The position numbers and the translations under genes are program-made. 64,000 bases of DNA from Struthidea cinerea (taxonomy: Eukaryota; Chordata; Aves; Passeriformes; Corcoracidae). This document shows, in pieces, positions 1-12,683 of the stretch. The notes below the pieces were generated by a model, which worked only from the letters and a program-made list of their open reading frames with translations, did no database searches and was not told the DNA's origin. Position 1 is the first letter of the stretch, and every line of letters begins with the position of its first letter. The DNA lies in the NCBI GenBank assembly GCA_013397865.1, contig VZTI01000464.1:826398-890397 (forward strand), given 5' to 3'.

Positions 1-559
1 CTGTCACAGTCTCTTATTTCCTTTCAACTTCTTCCCCAAGTCAGTTCTGGAGAAAGGATAAAACAAAAAAGATCTAAATCCCATTCATGGACATTTGATC
101 ACTGATAAAAAAAATTCCCACCTATATCTGCCAAAAAAGGTATTTCTCTAGGAGGGGACCATATGCAGCTAACATTTGTAGTTAATACAACTGTGTTCTA
201 TGGCAACTGTATTGTAGTTCATAATAAGCACACAACAGCAGTTGTAAAAGATTTACAGAGTAGAATTACACCAAAAGAGGTTGCTGGAAACCATCCTGGA
301 CAAACCCCTGACACAGTTGCAAATGGCCACAGTGGATGTCTCCTGCCATACACTTAGCAAAGTCTTGTCTATTTTAAAGAAACAAACCAATCTATATGGT
401 GCAATTGGTAATACTTTAAAACAAACCAGATTTTTCTTTTTTCAGAGAACATTCATTCCCCCAACCTCCAAAAAAAAAGGAAATGAAACTAAAAAAATAT
501 TTGCTGTTAATCAATGCTTGACAAATAAGGCAATTATCAGATACTTCACAACCCTTAGC
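1..559. other. Unassigned non-coding stretch
   Basis: I see no gene here. Two short open frames on the plus strand (64 and 96 codons) overlap each other, have no recognisable protein motif and run through A-rich runs; they look like chance frames. The right end may contain further, badly decayed CR1 sequence, because the CR1 fragment that follows fades out rather than ending sharply. Confidence 0.6.
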
Positions 560-830
560 AGAACTTGCTAGAACAAAGATATATTAAATTTTCAGCAACA
601 ACTGTACTGGTCCCAATAAGGACCCCTCGGGGACACAACTTGTCACCAATGTCCACCTGGACACTGAGCCACTGACCACTCCCTCCAGACGTGATTGTCC
701 AAGCAATTGTTCATCCACCTAACAACCCACCCATCAAATCTACACCTCTCCAATTTAGAGGAAGGATGTTGTGGGGGGCCATGCCAAAGGCCCCCAAAAG
801 TCCAGGTATACAATATACAACACTCCTAGT
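560..830 (-). mobile_element. CR1 LINE fragment, reverse-transcriptase part of ORF2
   Basis: Read on the minus strand, about 600-690 translates to VVSGSVSRWTLVTSCVPEGS followed by LLGPV. This matches the avian CR1 reverse-transcriptase signature VVNGSMSRW..VTSGVPQGSVLGPV. Upstream on the same strand (about 690-815) the sequence follows the conserved CR1 stretch around LDF.KAFDTVPHNIL..KLER.GFDGW, but with stop codons and frame changes. Both ends of the element are missing, so this is a dead 5'- and 3'-truncated copy. The stop codons and substitutions argue for an old insertion. Family is secure; subfamily cannot be named by eye, and the boundaries are good to about 30 bases. Confidence 0.85.
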
Positions 831-2914
831 CATTAACATTCACAAGCATTTTTACCAAAGGTTTACCAAACCCCACTTCAACAAATATATTCAGAGATAA
901 GAAAAACACTTTTTACATACATTTATGCAAATCTACTATACTGTATGTTTGCTAAAAAAATGTAATTTAAAAAATAATAAAATTTTTATTTCACTGCCCA
1001 AAATTACAGAGACATAAATCTGCCAGAAGTGCACTGAGCATTCCCAGAAACAATAAAAAAGAACCTGTACATACTACCCTTTTGTTAAGGCTTTAAAACA
1101 CCTACTGGAAGATGTCTTAAACAGCTCCCCATTATCATTCTCCTTGGTCTGACTAAATTCTCTCCCCCAGATGCTTTGCTTCATAGCTGTTTCCATCCTT
1201 CTAAAAGTGGCTACTCTTAAAATATATATATACATGCATACATATATATTTGCATTTAAAGTGGTGTGCTTAGTTTCTGGGCTTAGCTTCATACTGTTTT
1301 TGTGTAATTGCCTAACCAGAGTAGCTGTAAAGTAGCTGTACCTACATAGCTATATTTATATATTGTATTAAACGATGCTGACACACCATTCCTGCTGCCC
1401 TGGTGTCACAAGAGCCACAGATCGCAAGAATAACTGAAGGCAGAAGTGCCTGTGCAAGTAACTAATGGAGAACTGGTGTCCACAGGCACACCTCAATAAT
1501 TCGGGAAACCCCAAAGAAACACTCACACTGGAGATCCCTGTGAATCTGAACCCGCGGGAGCCTGCTGAAATGCCTTCAAAAGCACAAATTCTTCATGCTT
1601 TAGAAATACAGCTAAAATGAAAGGTTTTCAGTGACACCCAGCAATGATCAAAGTTTAAGGGGAAGACAATCAATACATAAACTACCACTTCCACAAAAAA
1701 AGTTAAGTCATATTTATGGTCTATTTCTGAGAAAAACTCACGAAAAAATTACACAGACAAATGTGCCCAAGCACACACTCATGGAAGAGCAGTAATCAGT
1801 GGGAGAAATTCCTGATCCATATATGAACACCTATGGAATATTTTGATTGTGAGAAAGTGCCATGAACTCCAGAAATGGAAAAGCACTGTACTGAAATTGT
1901 TTGCATGCATGCAACAGATTTGTAACAGTTAGAAAAAAACCCTCCTCAGTACTTTGCAACAACAATAATGAAAAAAAGGAAGGGGAGAGATCAATATCTT
2001 CACCAAAAAGAAAGCTCAATCATTTAATGATTCAGAGACTAAATTAAGATTTATTCATCATAAAATGTCAATGCATCAGATGGAACTCATCTCACAAATT
2101 CTTTTGTTAAAAGGAGCTGAAAACTCTCACCTATGACCAATGCTTCCAGAACTTGGCAGGAGGGTAGAGGGGGAGAGAAGAAAAGCATAAGCACACATTT
2201 AATCCCAATTTCCTGCTAGAGAGGGAGAGTTATAAATTTAGGCCATCACAGAGATGCAGTGGGAAACATTAGAGTTTTAAAAAGATGCTAAAGGTCAACC
2301 CATTCAAGAAATTTATGGAAAATTTGATAATACTGAGCTACCCCAGCCAATCCCTCACGTCCAGGTCAAATTTCAATTATTGAGAGACCTTTATGTCAGG
2401 GGAAAATAATTCCCAGCATTGGTAGCATATGCCCTGTCAACATAAATCACAAAAACTGGATATATATGCATCCATGTGTAGTTCTCAAGTCTGCAGTTAG
2501 AAATCTTTGCAAGTACCATACTCTACTTCCAGAGCTTAAGGAATGTCCTTGATCCTCTTGCTTGACTGCATTAGCTTTACTAGCTCTCTGAACATTTGAC
2601 AAAAGATTGTACAGTTTTGTTACTCTGCAAAATCTCTTCCATCTCTCTAATGGAATTATGAAAGCCTCCCTTCATGTCCATAAGTTAGCTACTTTTCAAA
2701 CCAGAGACATTTAGCCCCCCTTGTAATATAATATGCAAAAAGCTTAATGTCGAAAAACTTTCTTGCTTTCTCTTCCCATTTGTCCCCCCGTCCTGCAGTT
2801 TTACTCCATGGAGGAACAAGAAAAGATGGAAATAAATGCAGAGGTTTGGCACGTATAACATTTAAATAACATGCAATAAAATCGAACTTACAGAAGTATT
2901 ATAGATACAAGCTC

Positions 2915-2925
2915 TTTTTTTTTTT
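2915..2925. repeat. T11 homopolymer
   Basis: An uninterrupted run of eleven T. It is not attached to a recognisable retroposon, so it is treated as a simple repeat. Confidence 0.9.
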
Positions 2926-5450
2926 CTAATTTATGTTTATTGTTTAATGTGCTGTAACTGAAAGCATTAGAAACACACCCCAGGAAATACACAATATCAG
3001 CATGTGACAATGCCTTGATTATCACACCTCGCTGAAGAATGCATGCTGCACACTCCAGAGGTTTTAGAGAGAGGCATATTCATTTCCTGCGTAAAGGAAA
3101 GCATCCTGGGGGTTTCCTCATGTGCCAAAAACCCCTACCTTAAGTACCATCCCCACTCTCTTAAAGGGATTTCTAGTGGTGAAGTGGAGGTCTCCTGGCT
3201 GCAGTACTGCCTTCTCTGTAATGTCACCTGGTGACGGGATGTGCAGCAGCAGCAGCCAGGGAGAACAAAAGCTGTAGCCTAAATGACTGACCTTTTGGGG
3301 AAGTGTTTGACAAGAGCCATCGTGTTACTTAAGGGAAATATTGGTGGTGCTCTGTTATGAAAATGTGCAAAGAGCTTCTTCCACAAATGTCAATTTAGAA
3401 AGCCACATCTGTCACATTTGTGTCCATTTTCACGCCAATTTACAGTTAAATTTAACGATTAGCATCAAAGAAAGGAAATGCACTCATTGCAAACTTTCCA
3501 GCAGAGAGAGGCTGCATTAGGGAAAAAAGCACATTCCCACTAGAATAATAATTACAATAAAGGAAATACTTAGGACATTACCTATTAAAATCTGAACATC
3601 TTTGATGCACAGCAAACAGCACTTGAGCTTCACAACACATTGCTTCTCAGCATTGTTTGGAATTTTTGCCTAATACCCATAAAAACTCCAATAGTGATGC
3701 CCTGAAACATGTGATACTGTAAGGTTTCTCTTTTAAAAACTAATAGCTGAAATAATAGATGCAAAAAATCCAGAGAAAATTTTCAGAGTTTCACAGTCCA
3801 AACTTTAACACTAAGTAACAGAGACAGCAGAAATATACACAATTACTGCAGACGTTGCTTATCATCCCTTACAGGCCAAGGTGGAAACGTAATACTTAAC
3901 ATTGACTGCTTTGGACAGTTGAAAGCTAAAACCCAGTGGCACTGCATTCTACAGCCCATCTTTGGCTGCATAAAACAAAAAGATACTGAACAACACGAGT
4001 AAGTGAGGTTTGAACACCACAGTAGTTCCTTTAACATGTTAAAATGAAGATACAGCAAAACTTCTTGTGTGCCAAGAAGCTCAAACATCAGCTTGCCAGC
4101 AAAAGCTTATCTTTGATGGGATTTTCCTACTTCATTAAATAGTCTTAGTTATATATGTTTTATCAAAACAAGTCAATTCCTACAAACGAATCCGACCCCG
4201 AGGAACAGCGCTGGAGGCGTCAGTCCTGTTCAGCAGTGAGTGTTACAGTCTGCAGGAGAGCAGAGCTCCAGGCTAGCTCATGTTTGCCTGCATTTTCTCA
4301 GACTGAAGGCTTCTGAAGTTTATTCTCAAAATCCTAGTTGATAGCCAAAGGTGGATACCAATGTCTGAAACATTGTTTCTTTATTGTAATAAGAAATAAC
4401 ATTCTTGATTTTCATTTGTAAAATATGTCTTCTAATTGGGAAACACTGGATAATCCAGGTGGTGTTGGTCAAAAGTCTGGTCTTTGGGGTAAAAGCTCTG
4501 TAATTATGATATGGATATTGGTTATTCTTTTACTACTACTCTGTGACAAAGTACAGAATGTGCATAAAAAATTCTATTTCAGCTTGACATGGATAGAGAA
4601 CTGAAGTGTTTTTTCTACTGGAATGATCTGCTGTAGGAGTTGGCCACATGCTTTAAATGTGACTGACATGTCTCTGAATTTAATGTGTCATCTGCTGAGT
4701 TCAGGATCTGCTGTCTATCTCTCAATGTGTAAAAAATGAATTGCTTCAAAATGATTTATTGCCAGCAATATAGAATGTGAAAACAACAACAGAAACAGTG
4801 TTGTAAAGGTATCCTACATTTAATAGCACTGCTTGATGAGTAAATTATTTCAGAAATATAATCAAACATTCTTACTGTGAAACTCTCAGACTTGATAAAG
4901 CTCTTGCACAGTCTGGTATCTGCTTCCTGATTCATAAAGAGCTAATGGCATTAAGAACGGGGAGAAATGCAGCATTAAACCCCAGGTTTCCACTGCTGTT
5001 TGTAAATCCGTGCAGAAAATACAGGGCTGTATTTTCAGTACCAATCTGCGGAATTAATCTCTCTGCTTTTATCTTTTGTGCTTTTTTTTCCTCTCCTGTG
5101 AAGTACCTACAGAGGCACCTTTAATAAAGGATTTTCATTTCTTTTTTTTTTCTACAAATAGGTGGCTTGCTTTATAACCCTGATCCGTGTACAAGCTAGC
5201 AAAGCTTCATAGATAGAACTGTTTTCAAAAATATGTGTGATCCCTCAAAAATAATTGGTTATCCTCCAAAAATGTTAAAAATTCAATAGATTGGTATTAA
5301 TGCTTAATATTTTTACCTTAGAAAGATCAACATAAATGTTAAAAATCAGTGATGACTGGAGATAAAAGCTCCAGTTAGATGAGAAGTTAAAGCATAACTA
5401 CAATTGAACATGAGGACTATTATGCTTACAAGCAGCTTAAAATGAAATAC

Positions 5451-5492
5451 ATCACATTGCATATTGAATCACATTGCATATTGAATCACATT
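5451..5492. repeat. 17-bp tandem repeat, about 2.5 copies
   Basis: The unit ATCACATTGCATATTGA occurs twice without mismatch (5,451-5,467 and 5,468-5,484), followed by the first eight bases of a third copy. Perfect identity suggests recent slippage or a young duplication. I see no function. Confidence 0.95.
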
Positions 5493-8400
5493 CAGCTTTC
5501 AAAAGCACCAATCCAGTAAACCTCCACAAAGAATACTTTATGTCCTTTAGAAGCAAAGTGTAAATGTTTACCTCCTTTTTCAGATGGCATCCATGTCATC
5601 CACACCACTGTTATTCACCAGAGCCATTCCTAGGACACAAACAGACGATACTCAAATAAAACTACTGTCCTTTTTTCTTGCCATCTATGTCCTTAAAAAT
5701 ATCACCAGTAAGAAAAACAAGTGCTACACTTGTTTTAGGTGTCCCTTGGTTGTTAAAATAACCCAGTTTGGTTTTCTTTTAATCTGGAGTAAAGTAACTC
5801 TTTGCTCACTAGTGGTTAGAGTCAAGCTTTTAGCCAGCACTGCTACTGGACCCTCCACCTTCCCCTTCAGGTGCCTTCTGTCCATTAATTGGGATTATAT
5901 ACTCTAAGATTAGCAAAATGTGGTTGGACCTATTAAAAAACCTGTGAGTTGGACACAAGCAAAGAGAAAAGAGTATAAAATGTTTTTGCTTAGATTTTTT
6001 TCCTCTTCTAGTAATTATCAGTGCTTACTTTTCATTTTCTTCTACTAATTACTAGTGAGGGGGAACACAAGCCGTTCCTGTGTTTAAGGATCATTTTGCC
6101 TGAAATGGTTTGTTGCTGTTTGGTTTTACAAGAAGCTGAAGTAGTGAATACAAATGGCAGTGGTAGCTTGACAAGCCATGGCAGGTTATTTTAAATATTG
6201 ACAACATCCAGCTTCTTGACAGGACTTAAATATATCCTCTGCCTTTCATGATATTTTTTCCCTGTTTTGTGAACATTATCACACTATTCTACTTGCAGAG
6301 GAAATCTGACATTTTAATGACTATTAATCACAGAAACAAGACTGGAAGCAGGAAGGGAAGATCATCTTTCTGAAATATTTATCTCTTTTTGGTTTTAAAT
6401 GTGTGCAGAAGTTTGGAGGGAGTCACCTGTTTGTTTCTGATATTCATGAAGCTAATAACCCCTGGGGGTAAACAGATATTGTCTAGGACCCCAGTATTAG
6501 TTAAGGATTCAAAGGGCAATTGGAATCACTTGTGATGCATGGCACATAATTATTGTCAAACTTTACTCTAGAAGACTTCAAATACAGACAATTTTGGAAA
6601 GAGAAATGCAAACAAACAGAATAACAGACCAGTGCAGTGATTTGCCAAGAGTGATGCATAAGGTTAATTACAGACTCGACCATTCAATGTTGAACTGAAA
6701 GTTGGAATGGTTTTGCTGGACCTTAGGTACCAACTGGAGTAGTCTGCCCAGTCACAGATTATTTGTAACCACCAGAAGTACATTCCATAGCAAGGCTACT
6801 TAAAGGTGCAGATGATCAACAGCCACATTTCTACATGACACAGAAGACTCAGCACAAACAAGGACAAATATTGGACAACATGCTTCCGACTTGGGTGCGA
6901 TTCCAAAGTTAACTTCAGGAATAAGCTGTTCATAACTGTACTGGTGGTGATTTTCCTTTCACTTTTATGCCTTGAAGGACAGACTGTTCCCAGTCTCCCC
7001 CTGTTTGAGATCCTAAAGGAATTCCTTATCAGAATGAGAGTATAACATTTTTGATGCTGAACATATTCTCTTAAGGCACAAAGAAGCCTATTTAAATATT
7101 TGATAAAACATGAAACAAACTCATTTGACTTAAGAATATAAATCTTAACTTTTTATTATGTACAGGTCACCACGTTGCTGTGAGAATACAGAGCACAGAT
7201 CACTGAAATCTGGTTTGAATTTGTGACCTGTTAGTGCTCACTCCTTTTTCCCCACCTGCTTCAGAACTACAAAGAAGAAGGGCTACAGTTTGGAATCAGA
7301 GCTTTCTGTTTCCTGCACCCAGCTTCAGCTGCTGGCAGTGTAACCACCATTCTCAGTGTCAAAGCCTAAGCTTAATATTCAGAGGTAAATTCAACGCATA
7401 AAACCCAGGAAAAGTGAAGTTTGGGAGTGAATTTCACCTTCTTTCATTAAAAAGCTGAGGGACTGGATGAAGCACAGAGGATTTATTTCCAAACACGAAG
7501 TTATAATAGTATTACACTTCTATTAAAACTAAACGTAACCCCAAACTGGTTTGGATCTCCAGTGAGCACTCCAGCATCGCATGCACACAGCAGCAGCAGC
7601 TATCTCATGCACAGCACACGCTCCATCACTGCAGAAGCACAACAAAAGACTGGCAGCAGGACCTGTGCCGCATGGATGAGAGGCAGTGCCCGCACACAGC
7701 ATTGCTAAGTGATGTGAAGGACGCGTAGACAGCTGTCTGCAGCACTCCTGTGCTAGAACAACACTTCTATAGCTGAACTGTTTCCTCAAATACAGGAATC
7801 ATATTAAACACAGAATTTGAAAACAAGTTTTTACCTTGAAAAGTAAATTTTTTCTTTTCCTGGTCCTTTTTCCTTACCCTTCTCTATAGGTAAGACTCCA
7901 GAGCCCGTGATTATAATTAAGTTCATCACATTAATTGCAGTTTTGCCATCTCCCTTCTTTGCGGCAATATATCTGGCTCTGAAGTCAAAACCTTTCATTT
8001 TGCTCTATTGCTTTTTAACCATTTCAAAAAAAGGAAATTAAAAAAATTAAAATTATATTCATTGCCCTCAGAGGTGACTTTGATGGTCTGGACAGATAAG
8101 TCTTTCGCTCACCAGCAAGACTGGACAGCACACTATACCCTGAGTTTTAATGCACTGAAGTTTTAGGAGTCTGAAATAACTTCAGTGTTCGTATTTACCG
8201 TCTGTCACTAACCAGGTTGTATTTTTGCACACTTTTAACTCATGGAAACCTTGAAAACCGATTGACTATCACAAGAAATTGCCAATAATAGATTTTATGG
8301 GTTTCAGTATTTAGCAGTAGAGAGAAGTCCCAAATATATTATTATATGTGTTTACCTGCCTTAATCTTAGAAAAAATCCTGTAATTTCCACATCAGATGC

Positions 8401-8539
8401 GATTTCCTTACAAGACCTCTTACATAAGGGGATATTAAACAATAAAGAAAATTATTCCACATAGTTACTTAAGAACAAGTTTTGTTAGCTGCAAAAATAC
8501 AAAGATATACAGAAATAGGGGACAGGTAGAAAGGCATCT

Positions 8540-8571
8540 ACCTACCCATCTATCAAGGCAGATAGGTAGGT
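8540..8571. repeat. Inverted repeat with 12-bp arms
   Basis: The arms ACCTACCCATCT (8,540-8,551) and AGATAGGTAGGT (8,560-8,571) pair with one mismatch around an 8-base loop. The arms are themselves short CTAC/GTAG-type repeats, so this is probably a byproduct of a simple repeat rather than an RNA gene. The stem is too short for a microRNA precursor. Confidence 0.8.
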
Positions 8572-11500
8572 GTTATCCAAAGTGAAATAATAGTCTCTAG
8601 AACAGAACAGACAAATTCTAGGATTGCAATTGGATACATAGTGAGGGGCAGAAAATTATGTTTCCTAATACTCAAAAAAGAGCTAGAATAATTAGAGTTA
8701 TGTATTTTCAAGTTATACAAGTAAATAAATGGGTTTCCCAGCTTTGCTTTGTGGAAACATTGCCAGCTTAATTACTAATACATTTTTGAGAAAAGGAAGA
8801 TTAAAAGAGCATTAAATTACCTCTTACATGTCCCTGCCAGCATGCTCAAGCACAGTGCTTGTCCCACCTTCCATGTCAGGGAAAGTCATTCCAATTCAGT
8901 GTGTCAGGGAGCAGCCAGAGCAGCAATGCTCCATGAGCAGAGGGAATACCATGCCAGCTTCAGCCAGGAGGAAATCCCCTGGGGATGGTGGCCAGGTCCA
9001 ACCAAAAGCCCAGCTCAGAAGGTAGTGAGGTGGGTCTGCAGTCGAACAGAAGTCCATCCCTCAGGATGAGCCCTGGCTCAACGGGGGCACCAGCACAAAC
9101 ACAGCACAACACAGGAAAGGAGCAGCAGCCTCAGGCTGAGCTTAAGGCAAGCTCAGGGTGGAGGAGGAGGGGGTGGGTGTGGGGAGGCGCAGGTGAGGCT
9201 GATCAGGGCCACTAAGGCTTATTAGCACACTCAGGGCTTTGCTAGGTAGAATCTGTTTGCCTTCAGAGCACTGCTCTGGCCAGTGAGACCAAGTACAAGA
9301 CAATGTGATTTGATGTGTTATTTTACTGTGGGAGTGGCCATACAAAAACTACAGAGTATGTGCACTCCTTTTCAAAAAAGGACTTCTTCTGCGAAAGCAG
9401 GATCAGGAAAACTGCACAGACTTGATTTTTGCCATGGTGGCTGCAGATAACTTGTAGGTAGCATTTTGGCAGAGGAAAACATGTTTTGTTAGAGACACAA
9501 AATATGGCACGCTATTACATCTACCCACCCAACAATGAAGGCTAGAGATGAAAAATATATTAACAATGTCGTTCCACATTTGGATATAAAATCCTGGAGG
9601 TAGTAAGCTGTAAGTTACCTTGCTAATACATTTCATACAGATCCATAGGGTGATTTTGTATATTATTTATTATATGATATTATTGGAGAAGCCCTAAAAT
9701 TTGAATAAAAAAAAATTTTTCTTTCAGCTTGAGCAATGTTAACCATTCACATTAACCCAGTTACTTTCAACTATTTTTTCAAGGAGGACCAATAAATGCC
9801 TGTGTTCCTTTATAGAAGTGTACTGCCTGAATGCTGTATCTCTTAAATACTCTCACAAATTAATATGAGATTAAACACATTAAACCGACAAATGAAAACA
9901 TTTGTGAGACATTGATCGATAAATGTGAATAACAGTAATACCTCAAGATTATATGGTTTTATATATAATTTAATAGGCATAAGATTTCTAATAAATGTTA
10001 TGATGTTTAATCATTATAACCGTGCTAGATGCTGGATTGTACAGGCGAAGGCTGGTTTGAATGTGCTGCCATGTTAGACATACTTGCCAATACTAAACAG
10101 GCTGTGACTATTATCTGTACATTTGTCTCTCTCTAGGGGATTTTTAAGAATTTTTTTAATTAGCTTTTGTTTCCAAGCAGTGCTTTCATTTTTCTTGATA
10201 AAGCTTTTGTTTTTCCAGGGTTCTATTGAACCCAGATTAGGTTCTACATTTTCTATAGTCATTACAATAAGAATAGTAAGCTTTTAATAATATATGAAAA
10301 CTAGCAATGACACGTATTTTACAGTGCTTTCAAATCCAGTTAAGAATAAAATAGTTTAATGGTTACTTTCTTTTATTGTTTTAATTTTGGCACTATCTTG
10401 TAAAAACAGTGTTTCCCATTAGAAAATTCAAATAATAGAAGTCTATGAAAAATGAATGAGAGGTTGAGCCACCATGACAGAAAGTGCACTGTGTAACATA
10501 GATGCTACTCTTAGCCCAGTCACTCTACTTTTCGTGGTCAAGGAAGAAGGCCCTTGTCTGAGACTTGTATTAATTTAACCTTTGCTGTGTTTGTCTCTAT
10601 TTGGGAGTAAATATAACTATGCTAATTTAAGAGAAGAGGAACCATATTCCATACACTGCCAAAAAGATATAAGTCAGGGTATGGCCAGAATACAGTTCAG
10701 GATGATTTCTATCTTCTCTGCACTCTGAGAGCCTGTTGCGATGCTCTGAGCCTTCTGTGAAAGCTTTGCAGGTCTGGATACCCTTGAGACTCAATTTGCC
10801 AGTCTGCACCTCTTTCCTTTGTTCCTTATAGCCAATTTTTCCAACTGACTCTAAATACAGCAACAAATTTGGTGACAAAAGTTTTAACCTATTGTTTTGT
10901 ACCAGCAGTCAGATTTAAGTCAGTGGTTATGAACCAATGCGATTCACAACAAATTAAAGTAACCAAGCAAGAGTCGTTTACCTTTAAAGATATTAATACT
11001 GGGTTTACCAAGCAACAATATTCACTATTATCTTATAAAAAAATGATGTTTTCATCACCTCTCACAGCAGGGTTCCTCATCCTAATTTGCTACAATGATT
11101 AAGTCAGCATCAGATTTTAAGAACAAATGTTATCGTAATTCACTACAGTACTCCAGCAAAGCTTCACTAGAAAGCCATAAAGAACAAAATACGTTATTTC
11201 TTATGTGTTATTTATGTTTCAAAGATCCTTATTTTCCCCTAAATACTTGAATTAAGTTGCAGACTGTGGTGTTTTGAGAATTATGTCCTACAGCAACGCT
11301 TCTGAATAAGTGCATCCTGCCTGAAAATTGAGTTCTGATTTGCCTGTGAGTTTTTTAACAGAGCCTTCTGATATTCTGCAGCTGTAGCTGCTGCTGGATT
11401 TTGCATTCTGGCTTGGGGATTCTTTCTGTTGCCAGAGAGAATGATAAATAGTTGTCTGAGTAGCTCCGAGCACATACTTATTTCCTCTTCAATAAGAACA

Positions 11501-11935
11501 ACAGTCAATATCATTTAGGCACAGGAAAACATCATTGCAACACAACAAATCCAAGGAATGCTTTCTTTTTTACTGCTGGTTCTACCTACTAAATTGTAGC
11601 TTTTTCAGAACTTATTTTGTATTGCTGCTGTGCTCCATTGAACAAGTATGGCTAGAAAAAGTATGGGCCTTCCAATACCCTAACATAATAAACTGAAACT
11701 GTTCTAAAGATGTAGGCTTCTTTCACTCCAATATGAATCTAATTTTAGTGACAACAACACAGAATTCATACCAACAGAATTTGGAGCATGCAAGGACCAT
11801 TATGTGTCTTGATTAAAAGCTGTTTAAAGTTTTTTACACTGAAAAAAGTCAAACTTTTGGAACTGAAAAGTTTTCAGATCTCAGCTCTTTGGATAAATTT
11901 CATTACTTTAAACTTCTGTTTGCCTGGGGAAAGAG

Positions 11936-12280
11936 CATCGCTGTGAGCGTCACAAGTGGCGAGGAACAACACACCAGTTCAGGAGCAATAATGACCCATT
12001 TATTTAATTATAAATCAGTTCCTATAACTTGGGTCGCCAGCATGGCACAAGGTCATTGGTCACCGACCATCCGCCTCCCATACTGGTTGGCTAAAACCTT
12101 TCAGAATATTTTTCCCAGACAATATCATAACAATATTACACAACAGCTGCAGGTGCAACATAGAGAAAGTTTTGTTTACAAAACTGTAGCACTGTTTTTC
12201 ATAGTTTCTGTGAGAAACAGAGCTCTCACAGAGTGCTGCAGAGAGCTGGAAAATTTCTCTGCTAACACTTAGTGTTCACA
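11936..12280 (-). mobile_element. Probable solo LTR of an endogenous retrovirus
   Basis: Read on the minus strand the segment starts TGTGAACAC, in the style of an LTR. It carries AATAAA (plus coordinates 11,999-12,004) and then about 55 bases with retroviral R/U5 character ending ...GACGCTCACA near 11,941. Its composition differs from its flanks. The hexamer AAAGAG lies on both sides (11,930-11,935 and 12,281-12,286). A 6-bp target duplication and a length near 345 bp would suit a class II (ERVK-like) avian LTR, but the hexamer would leave the element ending in CAGCGATG instead of the usual CA, so the exact borders are uncertain. No internal retroviral genes or second LTR flank it, so it would be a solo LTR. 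The 127-codon plus-strand frame across it (11,889-12,272) is antisense to the LTR and is not a gene. The family name is not known to me. Confidence 0.6.
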
Positions 12281-12657
12281 AAAGAGTTGCAAACAGGTAA
12301 AGCAGCCTGTTTTTACATTTTCAAGATGAAAACCTCTAAGGATAATTAGTTAGACATGAACCTGCTTGAGAGAGACTGAAATGAGAAGGAAAAAGCTTGA
12401 GCTTAAAATTAAATAATTTGCAATGGCCTAAATGAAACATTTATGTTTTCAGCTTACAGAAATCTGTGACGCATTTAATGTCTTCTTTTGTTGATATCGC
12501 ACAGTGAGCTACAGGAAAAAAAAACAAACCTTAACACTTCTTGAAATCTCTGTATCACTAAATGGGTGTTACTTAGAAATGTGTTTACAGACTTACATCC
12601 TATTGGCAAGGTTCACTGTGCTTTTAGCCACAGCACACTAAATAAAGGTTTCTTGCT

Positions 12658-12683
12658 AATCACTGATCCCATGGTCAGTGATT
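12658..12683. repeat. Perfect 9-bp inverted repeat
   Basis: AATCACTGA (12,658-12,666) and TCAGTGATT (12,675-12,683) are perfect reverse complements around an 8-base spacer containing CCATGG. It is short enough to occur by chance in a window this long. Confidence 0.85.

Larger units (their letters stand above)
831..11929. other. Unique AT-rich non-coding block
   Basis: No coding region can be supported. The open frames are short (up to 107 codons), occur on both strands and show no family resemblance. Around 960-1,800 the minus strand is T-rich and has AATAAA at 985-990, which could be the 3' end of a minus-strand transcript, but no coding exon follows. Around 7,530-7,790 and 8,820-9,230 are GC-richer patches with several overlapping chance frames. 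The second ends in a G-rich run at 9,156-9,184. Small repeats inside the block are listed separately. Confidence 0.55.

Noticed and set aside
8540..8571. microRNA precursor hairpin
   Set aside because: The stem is only 12 bp and made of a short repeat; no known microRNA seed was recognised.
11889..12272. 127-codon plus-strand open frame
   Set aside because: It runs antisense through the probable LTR and has no protein-like features.
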